Notes under the pieces: model-generated | Told to the model about the DNA's origin: nothing | Databases searched by the model: none | Seen by the model: the letters and a program-made list of their open reading frames with translations, nothing else | Translations under genes and position numbers: made by a program | Shown here: positions 42,738 to 50,987 of the stretch, one piece after another | How positions within the stretch are numbered: the stretch's first letter is position 1 | How the letters are laid out: each line of letters opens with the position of its first letter | Assembly: GCA_032027125.1 (NCBI GenBank) | Contig: JAVSMQ010000001.1 | Location: 594,160 to 658,159 of the forward strand | Direction of reading: 5' to 3' | Length of the DNA: 64,000 nucleotides | Source: JANJTB01 sp032027125 | Lineage (GTDB): Bacteria > Bacteroidota > Ignavibacteria > Kapaibacteriales > UBA2268

Positions 42738-43556
42738 TTAATCTAATCTCTTGAAAAAATCATAAATTTTTACAATCCTATCAATAAAATTTGCTGCTTG
42801 TTCCAGAGGTAGCTGGGTTGCCGAATCACTTTTAGCATTTCTGGGGTCGGGATGAGTTTCAAAAAATATACCATCAACTCCTACTGCCAGAGCTGCTCTT
42901 GTTAAATTTTCGATATACCGGGGCTGACCGCCTGACTGCTCCCCTATTGATGGCTGCTGTACGGAATGTGTAGCATCGAAAATTACAGGATAGCCGGTAT
43001 CAGACATAATCTTTAAACCTCTGTAGTCCACAATTAAATCGTGATAACCGAATGAAGTCCCGCGCTCGGTAAGCATAATTTTATCATTTCCGGCAGCCAA
43101 AACTTTTTCGGCTGCCTTTTTCATATCTGAAGGTGCCATAAACTGACCTTTTTTGATATTTACCATTTTCCCTGTTTTACCTGCTGCTGTCAAAATATCG
43201 GTTTGACGTGACAGAAATGCCGGAATTTGAAGACAATCAACAAATCCGGCTGCTATTCCGGCTTCCTCTGCAGAATGAATATCAGTAATTGTCTTGATTT
43301 TAAACTTCTCACCGACGCCGGCTATCCATTTTAGTGCAAGTTCATCTCCTGCACCGGAAAAAGAATTTACACTCGAACGATTGGCTTTTCGGTAAGACGC
43401 TTTGAAATAAAAATCAATTTCCCTGCCGGCTACTGCCTTTACAAGTACTTCAGCCGTCTCAAAAAGGAGTGATTCAGATTCTGCCAGACAAGGACCTGCT
43501 ATTATAATTAATTTATTCAAAATATCTTTTCCAGAGTAAATTTGTATATCAAACAT
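42738..43556 (-). CDS. kdsA: 3-deoxy-8-phosphooctulonate synthase
   Basis: Makes Kdo-8-phosphate from PEP and arabinose-5-phosphate for LPS inner core. Motifs: IIAGPCLAESESLLFE, FKASYRKANRSSVNSF, VDCLQIPAFLSRQTD, NIKKGQFMAPSDM, TERGTSFGYHDLIVDYR, DATHSVQQP and FFETHPDPRNAKSD. The length of 272 residues is typical. ATG at 43556; a TTG one codon earlier is possible. It starts a minus-strand operon with lptC and tpiA; the start faces the comB-like gene with a 176-base divergent gap. Confidence 0.95.
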   Translation of the reverse strand: MFDIQIYSGKDILNKLIIIAGPCLAESESLLFETAEVLVKAVAGREIDFYFKASYRKANRSSVNSFSGAGDELALKWIAGVGEKFKIKTITDIHSAEEAGIAAGFVDCLQIPAFLSRQTDILTAAGKTGKMVNIKKGQFMAPSDMKKAAEKVLAAGNDKIMLTERGTSFGYHDLIVDYRGLKIMSDTGYPVIFDATHSVQQPSIGEQSGGQPRYIENLTRAALAVGVDGIFFETHPDPRNAKSDSATQLPLEQAANFIDRIVKIYDFFKRLD

Positions 43557-43732
43557 CAAAAATAAAACATTTTTTTCAATAAATCAGTTTAATCTGTGTA
43601 ACGTTCAACTAAAAATTACTCTATTTGAAAAAAAATTATTAAGTTTATATGCAGCAAAAAATACATTTTTCAAAATATGTATTTCAAATTAGTTATGTTT
43701 TGTATTTGACGGATTATAGAGGATTTAGACAA

Positions 43733-44500
43733 ATGGCAGTCAGTATTGATGCTTATCTCACACCATTTTTTCATGAACATGAAAGCCTTTTCGAAGATTC
43801 GGCAGTTGTTATGATTGATGTATTCAGAGCAAGCACAACAGTTGCTGTCGCACTGATGAACGGTGCAAGGGAAGTTATTCCTGTCGAAACATTAGAAAAG
43901 GCTGTCAAAATATACAATAGTCTGAGCAAGGAAGTCAGGTTTCTTGGCGGCGAGCGTAATTGTCTGAAACCGTCAGGTTTCGATGCGGGTAATTCCCCTC
44001 TTGATTATACAAAAGATAATGTTTACGGGAAAAGTGTCATTCTTACTACAACGAATGGAACAAGAATTTTCCAAAAAGCTAAACAGGCGCGCAGCCGTAT
44101 TGTCGGTTCATTTGTTAATCTTAACGCTGTGATTGAATATTTGACCGGTCAAATTGAAAATTCAGATGATAACCTTAAAATCATTTTTATGTGTGCCGGA
44201 AATGACGACAGGCTTTCTTATGAAGATATTTTATGTGCAGGTGCATTTATAAGTGCATTGGAAAGTATTTATTCGGATAATTATATTTCAGACCCTGCAA
44301 TGGCTGCGATGTCGCTCTACAAACAACATTCAAAAGAATTATCCGCTTTTCTCAAACAGCGGGAACATGCACTAAAGCTTAGCCATCTCGGTTTTGAGCA
44401 GGATATTGAACTGTGTTTGTCGTTTGATATTTGTCCGGTTATCCCTTTGATTGAAGGTTCAAGTATCAAAAAATATGAAAATAAAACAATTTATATATAA
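43733..44500 (+). CDS. comB: 2-phosphosulfolactate phosphatase family protein
   Basis: A 255-residue ComB-family phosphatase. The core motif VVMIDVFRASTTVAVAL and the following REVIPVETLEKA, FLGGERNCLKPSGFDAGNSPL and ILTTTNGTRIF are family hallmarks. ComB in methanogens and some bacteria acts in coenzyme M or sulfolactate metabolism; a role here is unknown and may be another phosphatase function. ATG 43733 has AGAGGA upstream; an earlier ATG at 43649 would add 28 unconserved residues. It is followed by ftsK after 18 bases. Confidence 0.85.
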   Translation: MAVSIDAYLTPFFHEHESLFEDSAVVMIDVFRASTTVAVALMNGAREVIPVETLEKAVKIYNSLSKEVRFLGGERNCLKPSGFDAGNSPLDYTKDNVYGKSVILTTTNGTRIFQKAKQARSRIVGSFVNLNAVIEYLTGQIENSDDNLKIIFMCAGNDDRLSYEDILCAGAFISALESIYSDNYISDPAMAAMSLYKQHSKELSAFLKQREHALKLSHLGFEQDIELCLSFDICPVIPLIEGSSIKKYENKTIYI

Positions 44501-44518
44501 AAATTTCTCAAAAATATA

Positions 44519-47275
44519 ATGAAAACAAAGAAAAATCCAACAGTAAAAGTCAGGGCATTCGACAAGCATTACAAAGTAATGGCTGTGCTGCTGTTCTTTT
44601 TTGCTGTTCTGCTTCTTTTGGCATTGATATCCTATACTCATAAAGATGATGAAAATGCAAGGGTTTCAATTATGGAGTTATTCGGATTACTTTCGGGAGA
44701 CCCGATTATTGAAGCAAAGGCTGCGACTACAAATAACTGGCTGGGTTTGGTCGGTGCATGGATTTCCTATACATTTTTCAATCAAACTGTCGGATTTGCT
44801 TTTTTACCATTTCCACTTTTTATAATAGCCTGGACGAGGTATCTGTTCAACGGGAAAAAAGTATCAGACGGTTTAATAAAAAATACCACGGTATATCTTG
44901 TAGTTACTGTTCTTTTTGCCGGACTTATGGGTTCATTGAATACTTTAGAAAGCTTATCGGATATTTCAAAAGAATGGAGCGGTTCTGTTGGACAGTTTCT
45001 TGCCTCAATTTTTTCAGGTCTGCTTGGTACAGTCGGCACAATAATATTTTTTATCTGTTTAATTTTAATAACGGTATATTTGGGTTCGGATATTAAAATT
45101 GAAAAAGTTTTTTCTACCCTGGCTCAATGGTTCAGCAGCATAAAAATGAAGTTTTCGGGTAATAATGATGAAAGAAAATCTGAAGATATTTCATCAGAAA
45201 CTGCCTATATTAATAACGATAAACATAATCCTGAGCCATCAATAAAATTAACAAATCCTGATTTTACTGCCAAATCGCCGGATGTGGATTTAGCTGACTC
45301 TGAATCACCGGAACCGGCAAGAATTATTCAGAGAAGACCAACAATCATCATTAACAAGAATTTCCCGAAAGATGTTCAGACAAATCAGTCAAATCCTTTC
45401 TCGGATAAATCAATAACAATTGAACAAAGTGAACCTGCAGCAACTACCAATACTGATGAAGCAGCAATTCCAACAGAAAAAATTTCAGAGCCTGAAATTC
45501 CGGCATTTAAACCTAATTTTAAAAATTTAGAGAAGAAAACCTTTTCAAGTATAGATGAAATTGAGGATGAGCCTGAAAACTTGCAAGATGAGTCAATTGA
45601 TATTGAACATGAAGTTGGGGAACCTTTTGATGAAGTCGAAATACCAAAAGTGAGGGAATATGTTAAACCTGTAATCGAATACAGGAAAGATGAATTATCA
45701 GAACCTGTTACGGCAATTAAACCAATTAATGTGATAGTCAACAAGTTACCTGTTGAGCGGGAACCAGTTTATTTAATAGGTACTGCAATACATGATGAGG
45801 AAATTGATTACAAATTTCCGGGAATGGATTTACTGATTAATGAAGTTTCACATTCTTTTGTGGATGATGAAGAACTGAAAATGAACGCACAGATTCTGCA
45901 GGAAAAACTTGAAACTTTCAAAATATATATTGAGAATCTAAGTGTAACTCCCGGACCGGTAGTAACCCAATATGAATTTGTTCCTGCCGCAGGAATCAAA
46001 ATAAGTAAAATTGAAAGTCTGAGCGACGACCTGGCAATGGCTTTGAAAGCTAAAGGTATCAGGATTATAGCTCCTATTCCGGGTAAAGGTACGATAGGTG
46101 TTGAAATACCTAATGCAAACCCTGCAATAGTACGATTTGCCGAAACCATAGATTCACCGAAATTCAGAAATTCAGATGCTAAACTCCCTCTTGTTATGGG
46201 AAAAACCATTTCGGGTGAAATATATGTAATTGACCTTGCAAAAATGCCTCACCTTCTGATAGCAGGTTCAACCGGTTCAGGCAAATCAGTTGGCATAAAT
46301 ACGATAATATCTTCACTTATATATAAAATGCACCCGAGTGAACTTAAGTTTGTAATTATTGACCCTAAAAAAGTGGAATTACAATCTTACAGTAAGCTCA
46401 AAAATCATTATATTGCTTCATCACCTGAAGTACAGGATACTATTGTTACCAAGCCTGAAGATGCAGTTACAATACTTAAAGCTGCAGTTGCCGAAATGGA
46501 ACTTAGGTATGACATACTTGCTTCAGTGCGTCAGAGAAATATTTCCGATTACAATTTAAAAGTCAAACAAGGTGCATATAAGGATAATCAGGATATGGCA
46601 CATAAGACTATGCCTTATATCGTAGTCATAATTGACGAGCTTGCTGACCTGATGCTGACTGCATCAAAAGAAATCGAAGAGCCTATTACACGGCTGGCTC
46701 AGATGGCTCGCGCAATTGGTATTCATCTTGTTGTTGCTACTCAGAGACCATCTGTTGATGTCATCACAGGTATCATAAAAGCGAATTTTCCTGCACGTAT
46801 GGCTTATTTGGTTGCATCGAAAATTGATTCCCGGACAATTCTCGATATGCAGGGTGCAGACCAGTTGCTCGGTCAGGGGGATATGCTTTGTCTGCCTCCC
46901 GGTACTCCAAAACCTGTCCGTATTCAAAATTCTTTTATCAGTTCGGATGAGGTCGAAAATATTTGTGATTTTATCGGAGCTCAAAAAGGATATTCAGGAC
47001 CTTATTATCTGCCCAGTCTGTTAGAAAAGAGCGATTCGGCGGCTATGTACGACGCAAGCAGCCGCGACCCGCTGTTTGAAGAAGCTGCAAGATTGATTGT
47101 GCGGCATCAGCAGGGTTCGGTATCATTAATCCAGCGAAGACTCAAAGTCGGATATGCAAGAGCCGGACGTATAGTTGACGAACTCGAAAATGCAGGAATC
47201 ATAGGACCATTCGACGGCAGTAAAGCCCGTCAGGTATTACTCGAAAGCGAAGCAGAGCTGGAGAGGATATTGTAG
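44519..47275 (+). CDS. ftsK: DNA translocase FtsK
   Basis: A 918-residue protein with about four N-terminal membrane helices (residues ~20-185), a variable acidic/proline linker (~215-425), an alpha/beta motor and a gamma domain. The Walker A is LLIAGSTGSGKSVGINT, Walker B is YIVVIIDELADLML, and RPSVDVITGIIKANFPARMA is the conserved motor core. The gamma domain (winged helix) reads VSLIQRRLKVGYARAGRIVDEL. It segregates chromosome termini at the division septum. Linker and total length are within the usual range. The FtsK gene follows comB and is preceded by no terminator. Confidence 0.95.
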   Translation: MKTKKNPTVKVRAFDKHYKVMAVLLFFFAVLLLLALISYTHKDDENARVSIMELFGLLSGDPIIEAKAATTNNWLGLVGAWISYTFFNQTVGFAFLPFPLFIIAWTRYLFNGKKVSDGLIKNTTVYLVVTVLFAGLMGSLNTLESLSDISKEWSGSVGQFLASIFSGLLGTVGTIIFFICLILITVYLGSDIKIEKVFSTLAQWFSSIKMKFSGNNDERKSEDISSETAYINNDKHNPEPSIKLTNPDFTAKSPDVDLADSESPEPARIIQRRPTIIINKNFPKDVQTNQSNPFSDKSITIEQSEPAATTNTDEAAIPTEKISEPEIPAFKPNFKNLEKKTFSSIDEIEDEPENLQDESIDIEHEVGEPFDEVEIPKVREYVKPVIEYRKDELSEPVTAIKPINVIVNKLPVEREPVYLIGTAIHDEEIDYKFPGMDLLINEVSHSFVDDEELKMNAQILQEKLETFKIYIENLSVTPGPVVTQYEFVPAAGIKISKIESLSDDLAMALKAKGIRIIAPIPGKGTIGVEIPNANPAIVRFAETIDSPKFRNSDAKLPLVMGKTISGEIYVIDLAKMPHLLIAGSTGSGKSVGINTIISSLIYKMHPSELKFVIIDPKKVELQSYSKLKNHYIASSPEVQDTIVTKPEDAVTILKAAVAEMELRYDILASVRQRNISDYNLKVKQGAYKDNQDMAHKTMPYIVVIIDELADLMLTASKEIEEPITRLAQMARAIGIHLVVATQRPSVDVITGIIKANFPARMAYLVASKIDSRTILDMQGADQLLGQGDMLCLPPGTPKPVRIQNSFISSDEVENICDFIGAQKGYSGPYYLPSLLEKSDSAAMYDASSRDPLFEEAARLIVRHQQGSVSLIQRRLKVGYARAGRIVDELENAGIIGPFDGSKARQVLLESEAELERIL

Positions 47276-47317
47276 GAGATTGTCTGATGAGGAATTTATT
47301 TAATATATTGGCTACAC

Positions 47318-47363
47318 TTTGTCTGAACCGGGATTTATAGGATTATTGGGATTCTTAGGATTT
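47318..47363. repeat. Left end of an inverted-repeat element
   Basis: This 46-base segment beginning TTTGTCTGAACCGGGATTTA matches the reverse complement of 48149-48194 at 39 of 46 positions. It lies between ftsK and a GxxExxY-family gene and appears again in the same orientation (partly diverged) at 47906-47951. Confidence 0.85.
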
Positions 47364-47509
47364 CAAATCCAATTTAATTGATTATATTTCAGATTTGATA
47401 TTACTTCTTTTAGTTTGAATCACATAAATGTACGTTTAAGAAAGGACAAAAAACCTAAGATATTGAATAATTATTATTTTTAAAAGTTAAATTTTATAAG
47501 ATAAAAGAT

Positions 47510-47899
47510 ATGAAATATGAAGAAATAACAAAACTTATTCTTTCGTCTGCATTTAAAGTGCATAGCTCATTAGGTAATGGATTCCAGGAAATTATTTACC
47601 AAAGAGCATTAGGATTAGAATTTTCACATCAAAACTTATCATCACAAAGAGAATTGGAAATGCCAATCTATTATCGTGAATTACAAATAGGAACGAGGAG
47701 AGTTGATTTTCTTGTAGAAGGCTTGATAATTGTCGAATTAAAAGCGATAATAAATCTTGAAGATGTTCATTTAGCCCAAGCAATCAACTATCTTGAAGCT
47801 TTTAATTTGGAAATTGGTATGCTTATTAATTTCGGTTCAAAGAGCTTGCAATATCATAGATTAACAAATAAAAAATTCGATGCTATGTATCATCAATAG
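47510..47899 (+). CDS. GxxExxY-family protein (PD-(D/E)XK-like)
   Basis: A 129-residue protein. The name motif is visible in LGNGFQEIIYQRALGLE (G-x-x-E-x-x-Y), and a nuclease-like strand RVDFLVEGLIIVELKA contains an Asp and an ExK, as in PD-(D/E)xK folds. The C-terminal part reads VHLAQAINYLEAFNLEIGMLINFGSKSLQ. The function is not established; the ExK core hints at DNA or RNA cleavage. It is enclosed by inverted repeats at 47318-47363 and 48149-48194. Confidence 0.88.
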   Translation: MKYEEITKLILSSAFKVHSSLGNGFQEIIYQRALGLEFSHQNLSSQRELEMPIYYRELQIGTRRVDFLVEGLIIVELKAIINLEDVHLAQAINYLEAFNLEIGMLINFGSKSLQYHRLTNKKFDAMYHQ

Positions 47900-48009
47900 T
47901 TATTCTTTGTTTGAAACTGGATTTATAAGATTCTTGGGACTATTAGTATTTCACATCTTAATAGTTACTTTATTTATCAAATTTAACAACATCAATTCTA
48001 TCTTGTTTT

Positions 48010-48055
48010 CAATCCCAAAAATCCCACAAATCTCATAAATCTTGGTTCAGACAAA
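48010..48055. repeat. Right-type inverted repeat, internal copy
   Basis: A 46-base copy of the right-end repeat, almost identical to 48149-48194 and 139 bases before it, ending GGTTCAGACAAA. Confidence 0.85.
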
Positions 48056-48148
48056 ACTAATTTATAAGATTCTTGAGATTATTATGATTTCAAATCAATC
48101 TATATTCTTTATTTATCAAATTTAATGACATCAATTCGTTATTTTTTT

Positions 48149-48194
48149 CAATCCCAAAAATCCCACAAATCTTATAAATCTCGGTTCAGACAAA
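48149..48194. repeat. Right end of the inverted-repeat element
   Basis: Reverse complement of the left-end repeat at 47318-47363 (39 of 46 bases). It ends GGTTCAGACAAA and is about 136 bases before the pdxJ start. Confidence 0.85.
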
Positions 48195-48330
48195 ACTAAT
48201 TTCGATTCAAAATAAACTAATTCCTGTTCGGACCCTTGAATCCACATTTATTGAATTTATTCCCTTAATTGTTTCAAAACGAATAATTAGTTACTTTTGT
48301 ACGTGTGAATTGTCTTAAAGGAGAAATAAA

Positions 48331-49056
48331 ATGAAAAGACTTAATATTAATATTGACCATATAGCTACTCTCAGAGAAGCCCGCAGAGGTAACGAACCTG
48401 ACCCTGTCCATGCGGCAATACTTGCTGTTTTGGCGGGTGCTGACGGTATAGTTGCTCATCTTAGGGAAGACAGACGTCATGTAAACGACCGTGATGTCAG
48501 ATTAATCCGTGAGGTTGTTGAGACAAGATTTGACCTTGAAATGGCAGCTACAGACGAAATCATCCAAATAGCTCTTAATCTCAAACCTGATTTGGTCACA
48601 ATTGTTCCCGAAAAGAGAACAGAGCTTACTACCGAAGGCGGTCTTAATGTTGCCGGGGATATAAAGAGATTTAAGACACTATGTGATAAGATGCACGATA
48701 AGGGTATTGAAGTCAGTTTTTTTATTGAGCCTGAAGAACAGCAGATTGATGCAGCCAATGAAGCCGGTGCAGATATGGTAGAACTGCATACAGGTACTTA
48801 TGCCAATAAATTCGGCACTCAGGAGCAGGGTTTTGAAATTGACAGATTAAATGATGCCGCTGAGTATGCATCAGATCTTGCATTGAGTATAGCAGCAGGG
48901 CACGGATTAAATTATTTCAATATTAAAACGCTTTTACTAATTGATGAAATTGAAGAATACAGCATCGGTCATTCCATTATTTCGCGTGCTGCTTTTGTAG
49001 GCATGGATAAAGCAGTCAGGGATATGATAGAACTTCTAAAACAAAGCGGCTGGTAA
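48331..49056 (+). CDS. pdxJ: Pyridoxine 5'-phosphate synthase
   Basis: Condenses 1-deoxyxylulose-5-phosphate with 3-amino-2-oxopropyl phosphate to give pyridoxine phosphate. The N-terminal NINIDHIATLREARRGNEPD is diagnostic, with the catalytic His, and VTIVPEKRTELTTEGGLNV and VELHTGTYA follow. ISRAAFVGMDKAVRDMIEL is the conserved C-terminus. The length of 241 residues is normal. A strong Shine-Dalgarno (AAAGGAGAA) sits before ATG 48331. It begins a plus-strand run with a membrane protein and a CapK-like gene. Confidence 0.96.
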   Translation: MKRLNINIDHIATLREARRGNEPDPVHAAILAVLAGADGIVAHLREDRRHVNDRDVRLIREVVETRFDLEMAATDEIIQIALNLKPDLVTIVPEKRTELTTEGGLNVAGDIKRFKTLCDKMHDKGIEVSFFIEPEEQQIDAANEAGADMVELHTGTYANKFGTQEQGFEIDRLNDAAEYASDLALSIAAGHGLNYFNIKTLLLIDEIEEYSIGHSIISRAAFVGMDKAVRDMIELLKQSGW

Positions 49057-49083
49057 ATAAAATTTGAATAATGGAGTAAAGTT

Positions 49084-49596
49084 ATGAAAAACAATTCTTT
49101 TGCGTTAAATACAATACCATTAATAAAATATTCAGTTTTTGATGTTCTTTTGGTAGCAATAATTTATTTTTTACCAACATTATCTCATTTAATGTCATTC
49201 CCTTTATATTTGGCAGACCCGATGAGAATAATGATTCTATTTGCATTTATACATACTAATAAATTAAATGCATTTATATTAGCTTTAACCCTGCCAATGT
49301 TTTCACATTTAATTGCACTTCACCCTGTTGCTTTTAAGAGCATAATTATTTCATTTGAGTTAGTAATCAATTGCTTTTTCTTAATACTTTTTCTAAAAAA
49401 GAACCTAAATACATTTTTCGCATTTTTCTTCAGTATTATAATAAGCAAATGCTTTTATTACGGCTTTAAATATACACTGCTTTCTAATAATATGATTGAA
49501 GGCAATTTAATTTCAACATCTTTGGAAATTCAATTACTTGTAACGTTTATACTAAGTATTTACGGTTATTTAATTTTATCTAAATTCAAAAAGTAG
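49084..49596 (+). CDS. Five-helix membrane protein of unknown function
   Basis: A 170-residue protein with about five hydrophobic helices (residues ~18-36, 48-66, 75-100, 105-125 and 145-165) and few charges. No family is recognised with confidence; the compact topology and 'PLYLADPMRIMILFAF' loop are like small S-component-type or exporter subunits, but this is only a guess. It lies 27 bases after pdxJ and eight bases before the CapK-like gene, so it is likely co-transcribed with them. Confidence 0.55.
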   Translation: MKNNSFALNTIPLIKYSVFDVLLVAIIYFLPTLSHLMSFPLYLADPMRIMILFAFIHTNKLNAFILALTLPMFSHLIALHPVAFKSIIISFELVINCFFLILFLKKNLNTFFAFFFSIIISKCFYYGFKYTLLSNNMIEGNLISTSLEIQLLVTFILSIYGYLILSKFKK

Positions 49597-49604
49597 TCAA
49601 TTAA

Positions 49605-50987
49605 ATGCTTCAACAATTTTTTCTTGATTCTGCTAAATCAATATTATCAATTTTGCCTGAAAAATTGCAATTTCCACCCGTTTACCGGAAAACCAAAAGA
49701 TTAATCAAAGATTCAGAAAAATGGGATATATATAAAATTGAAAACTGGCAGCTTCAAAAATTAAAATTCATGATTTCCTATGCTTATAAAAATATACCCG
49801 GTTATTACGAGCTTTACAAAAATCAAAATATTAAACCTGAAGATATTAGAAATTTGAATGACATAAAGTTATTACCTTTTGTATCAAAACAATTACTACG
49901 TGATAATCTTAAGGATTTCACGTCTTCTGCAATCCCAAAATGGAAATTGAAATATTTGACAACAGGCGGCTCGACAGGAATACCATTTGGTTTTTACACG
50001 ACAATTAGAAATTATTATATCGAAACAGCTTTCATGAATTCAGCTTGGGAAAGTGTTGGTTGGAAATACGGCAACTTATCTGCTATGCTTCGCGGTTCAT
50101 TTATTGGCAGTGGGGAAGTATTTTATAAGTGTGAAAGATTTAACAATACATTATATTTATCGAATTATTATCTAAATGATAAATCATATTCAAAATATAA
50201 ATTTATTGTTGAGAAATTTAAGCCGGTAGTATTTCAAGCTTATCCCTCTGCTATAACAATGTTAAGCGACCTGATTATTGATAATAATGACTGCGGTAAG
50301 TGGAATTTTAAAATAATCTTTTTAGGTTCAGAGAATATTTATCAGTGGCAGAGAGACAAAATCCGCAAAGCATTTCCAAATTCTAAAATACATACATGGT
50401 ATGGACATGCTGAAAAAGTAATTTATGCTCCTTGTTGTGCCAATTCAGATTTATTGCATATTTCTCCAATATACGGCTATACCGAAATTCTTGATTCAAA
50501 AAATAATGAAGTAAATTTAAATGAAAAAGGCGAGTTGGTTGGAACTTCATTCTGGAATTTTGCGACACCGTTTATTCGGTACAGAACAAATGATATTGCA
50601 TTAAAAAATGAATTCGGCTGCAAGGAATGCGGGCGGCAGCATCAATTGCTTACAAGAATTGAAGGACGTATTCATGAATTCATAGTGAGTATTAATAACA
50701 GATATGTTTCAATGACTTCTATTAACATGCATGATGATATATTTGATAAATTACTGCAATTTCAATTTTATCAGGATACACCGGGAAAGGTTATTTTCAA
50801 GTATATTCCAAAAAGTAAATTTGAAAATTCTGATATTGAAACAATTACAGTAAGATTAAAACCAAAACTTGGTGATGATTTCGAATTTGAAACTAAGCAG
50901 GTAAAAGAAATATATAGAAATAAATCAGGAAAATTTACGTTCCTTGAGCAGAAGTTAGAAATTAAATACAAGAACGAATATGAATAA
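49605..50987 (+). CDS. CapK/phenylacetate-CoA-ligase-like adenylate-forming enzyme
   Basis: A 460-residue member of the AMP-binding superfamily, PaaK/CapK branch. The glycine-rich phosphate loop is LTTGGSTGIPFGFYTT, and YTEILDSKNNEVNLNEKGEL followed by GTSFWNFATPFIRYRTNDIA (shown in part) is the core. Cysteines in APCCANSDLL and GCKECGRQHQ could form a zinc site, seen in some CapK-like proteins. Such enzymes activate carboxylates as acyl-adenylates for surface-polymer or secondary-metabolite steps. The substrate here is unknown. It overlaps the DUF362 gene by eight bases. Confidence 0.82.
   Translation: MLQQFFLDSAKSILSILPEKLQFPPVYRKTKRLIKDSEKWDIYKIENWQLQKLKFMISYAYKNIPGYYELYKNQNIKPEDIRNLNDIKLLPFVSKQLLRDNLKDFTSSAIPKWKLKYLTTGGSTGIPFGFYTTIRNYYIETAFMNSAWESVGWKYGNLSAMLRGSFIGSGEVFYKCERFNNTLYLSNYYLNDKSYSKYKFIVEKFKPVVFQAYPSAITMLSDLIIDNNDCGKWNFKIIFLGSENIYQWQRDKIRKAFPNSKIHTWYGHAEKVIYAPCCANSDLLHISPIYGYTEILDSKNNEVNLNEKGELVGTSFWNFATPFIRYRTNDIALKNEFGCKECGRQHQLLTRIEGRIHEFIVSINNRYVSMTSINMHDDIFDKLLQFQFYQDTPGKVIFKYIPKSKFENSDIETITVRLKPKLGDDFEFETKQVKEIYRNKSGKFTFLEQKLEIKYKNEYE

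Larger units (their letters stand above)
47900..48330. other. Repeat-rich gap downstream of the GxxExxY gene
   Basis: About 430 bases without a gene. It contains two tandem, similar units: 47906-48055 and 48056-48194. Each ends in the motif whose reverse complement starts GTCTGAACC. The units are partly inverted within themselves, so each can fold as a long imperfect hairpin. The rest up to pdxJ is AT-rich, with pdxJ's ribosome-binding site (AAAGGAGAA) just before 48331. Confidence 0.7.

Noticed and set aside
44758..45096. Alternative frame in the ftsK membrane region
   Set aside because: Out of frame with the conserved FtsK sequence; Cys/Phe/Tyr-rich composition typical of a shadow.
47276..47317. 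Possible terminator for ftsK
   Set aside because: No stable hairpin with a T-run found; the nearby inverted repeats belong to the GxxExxY element.
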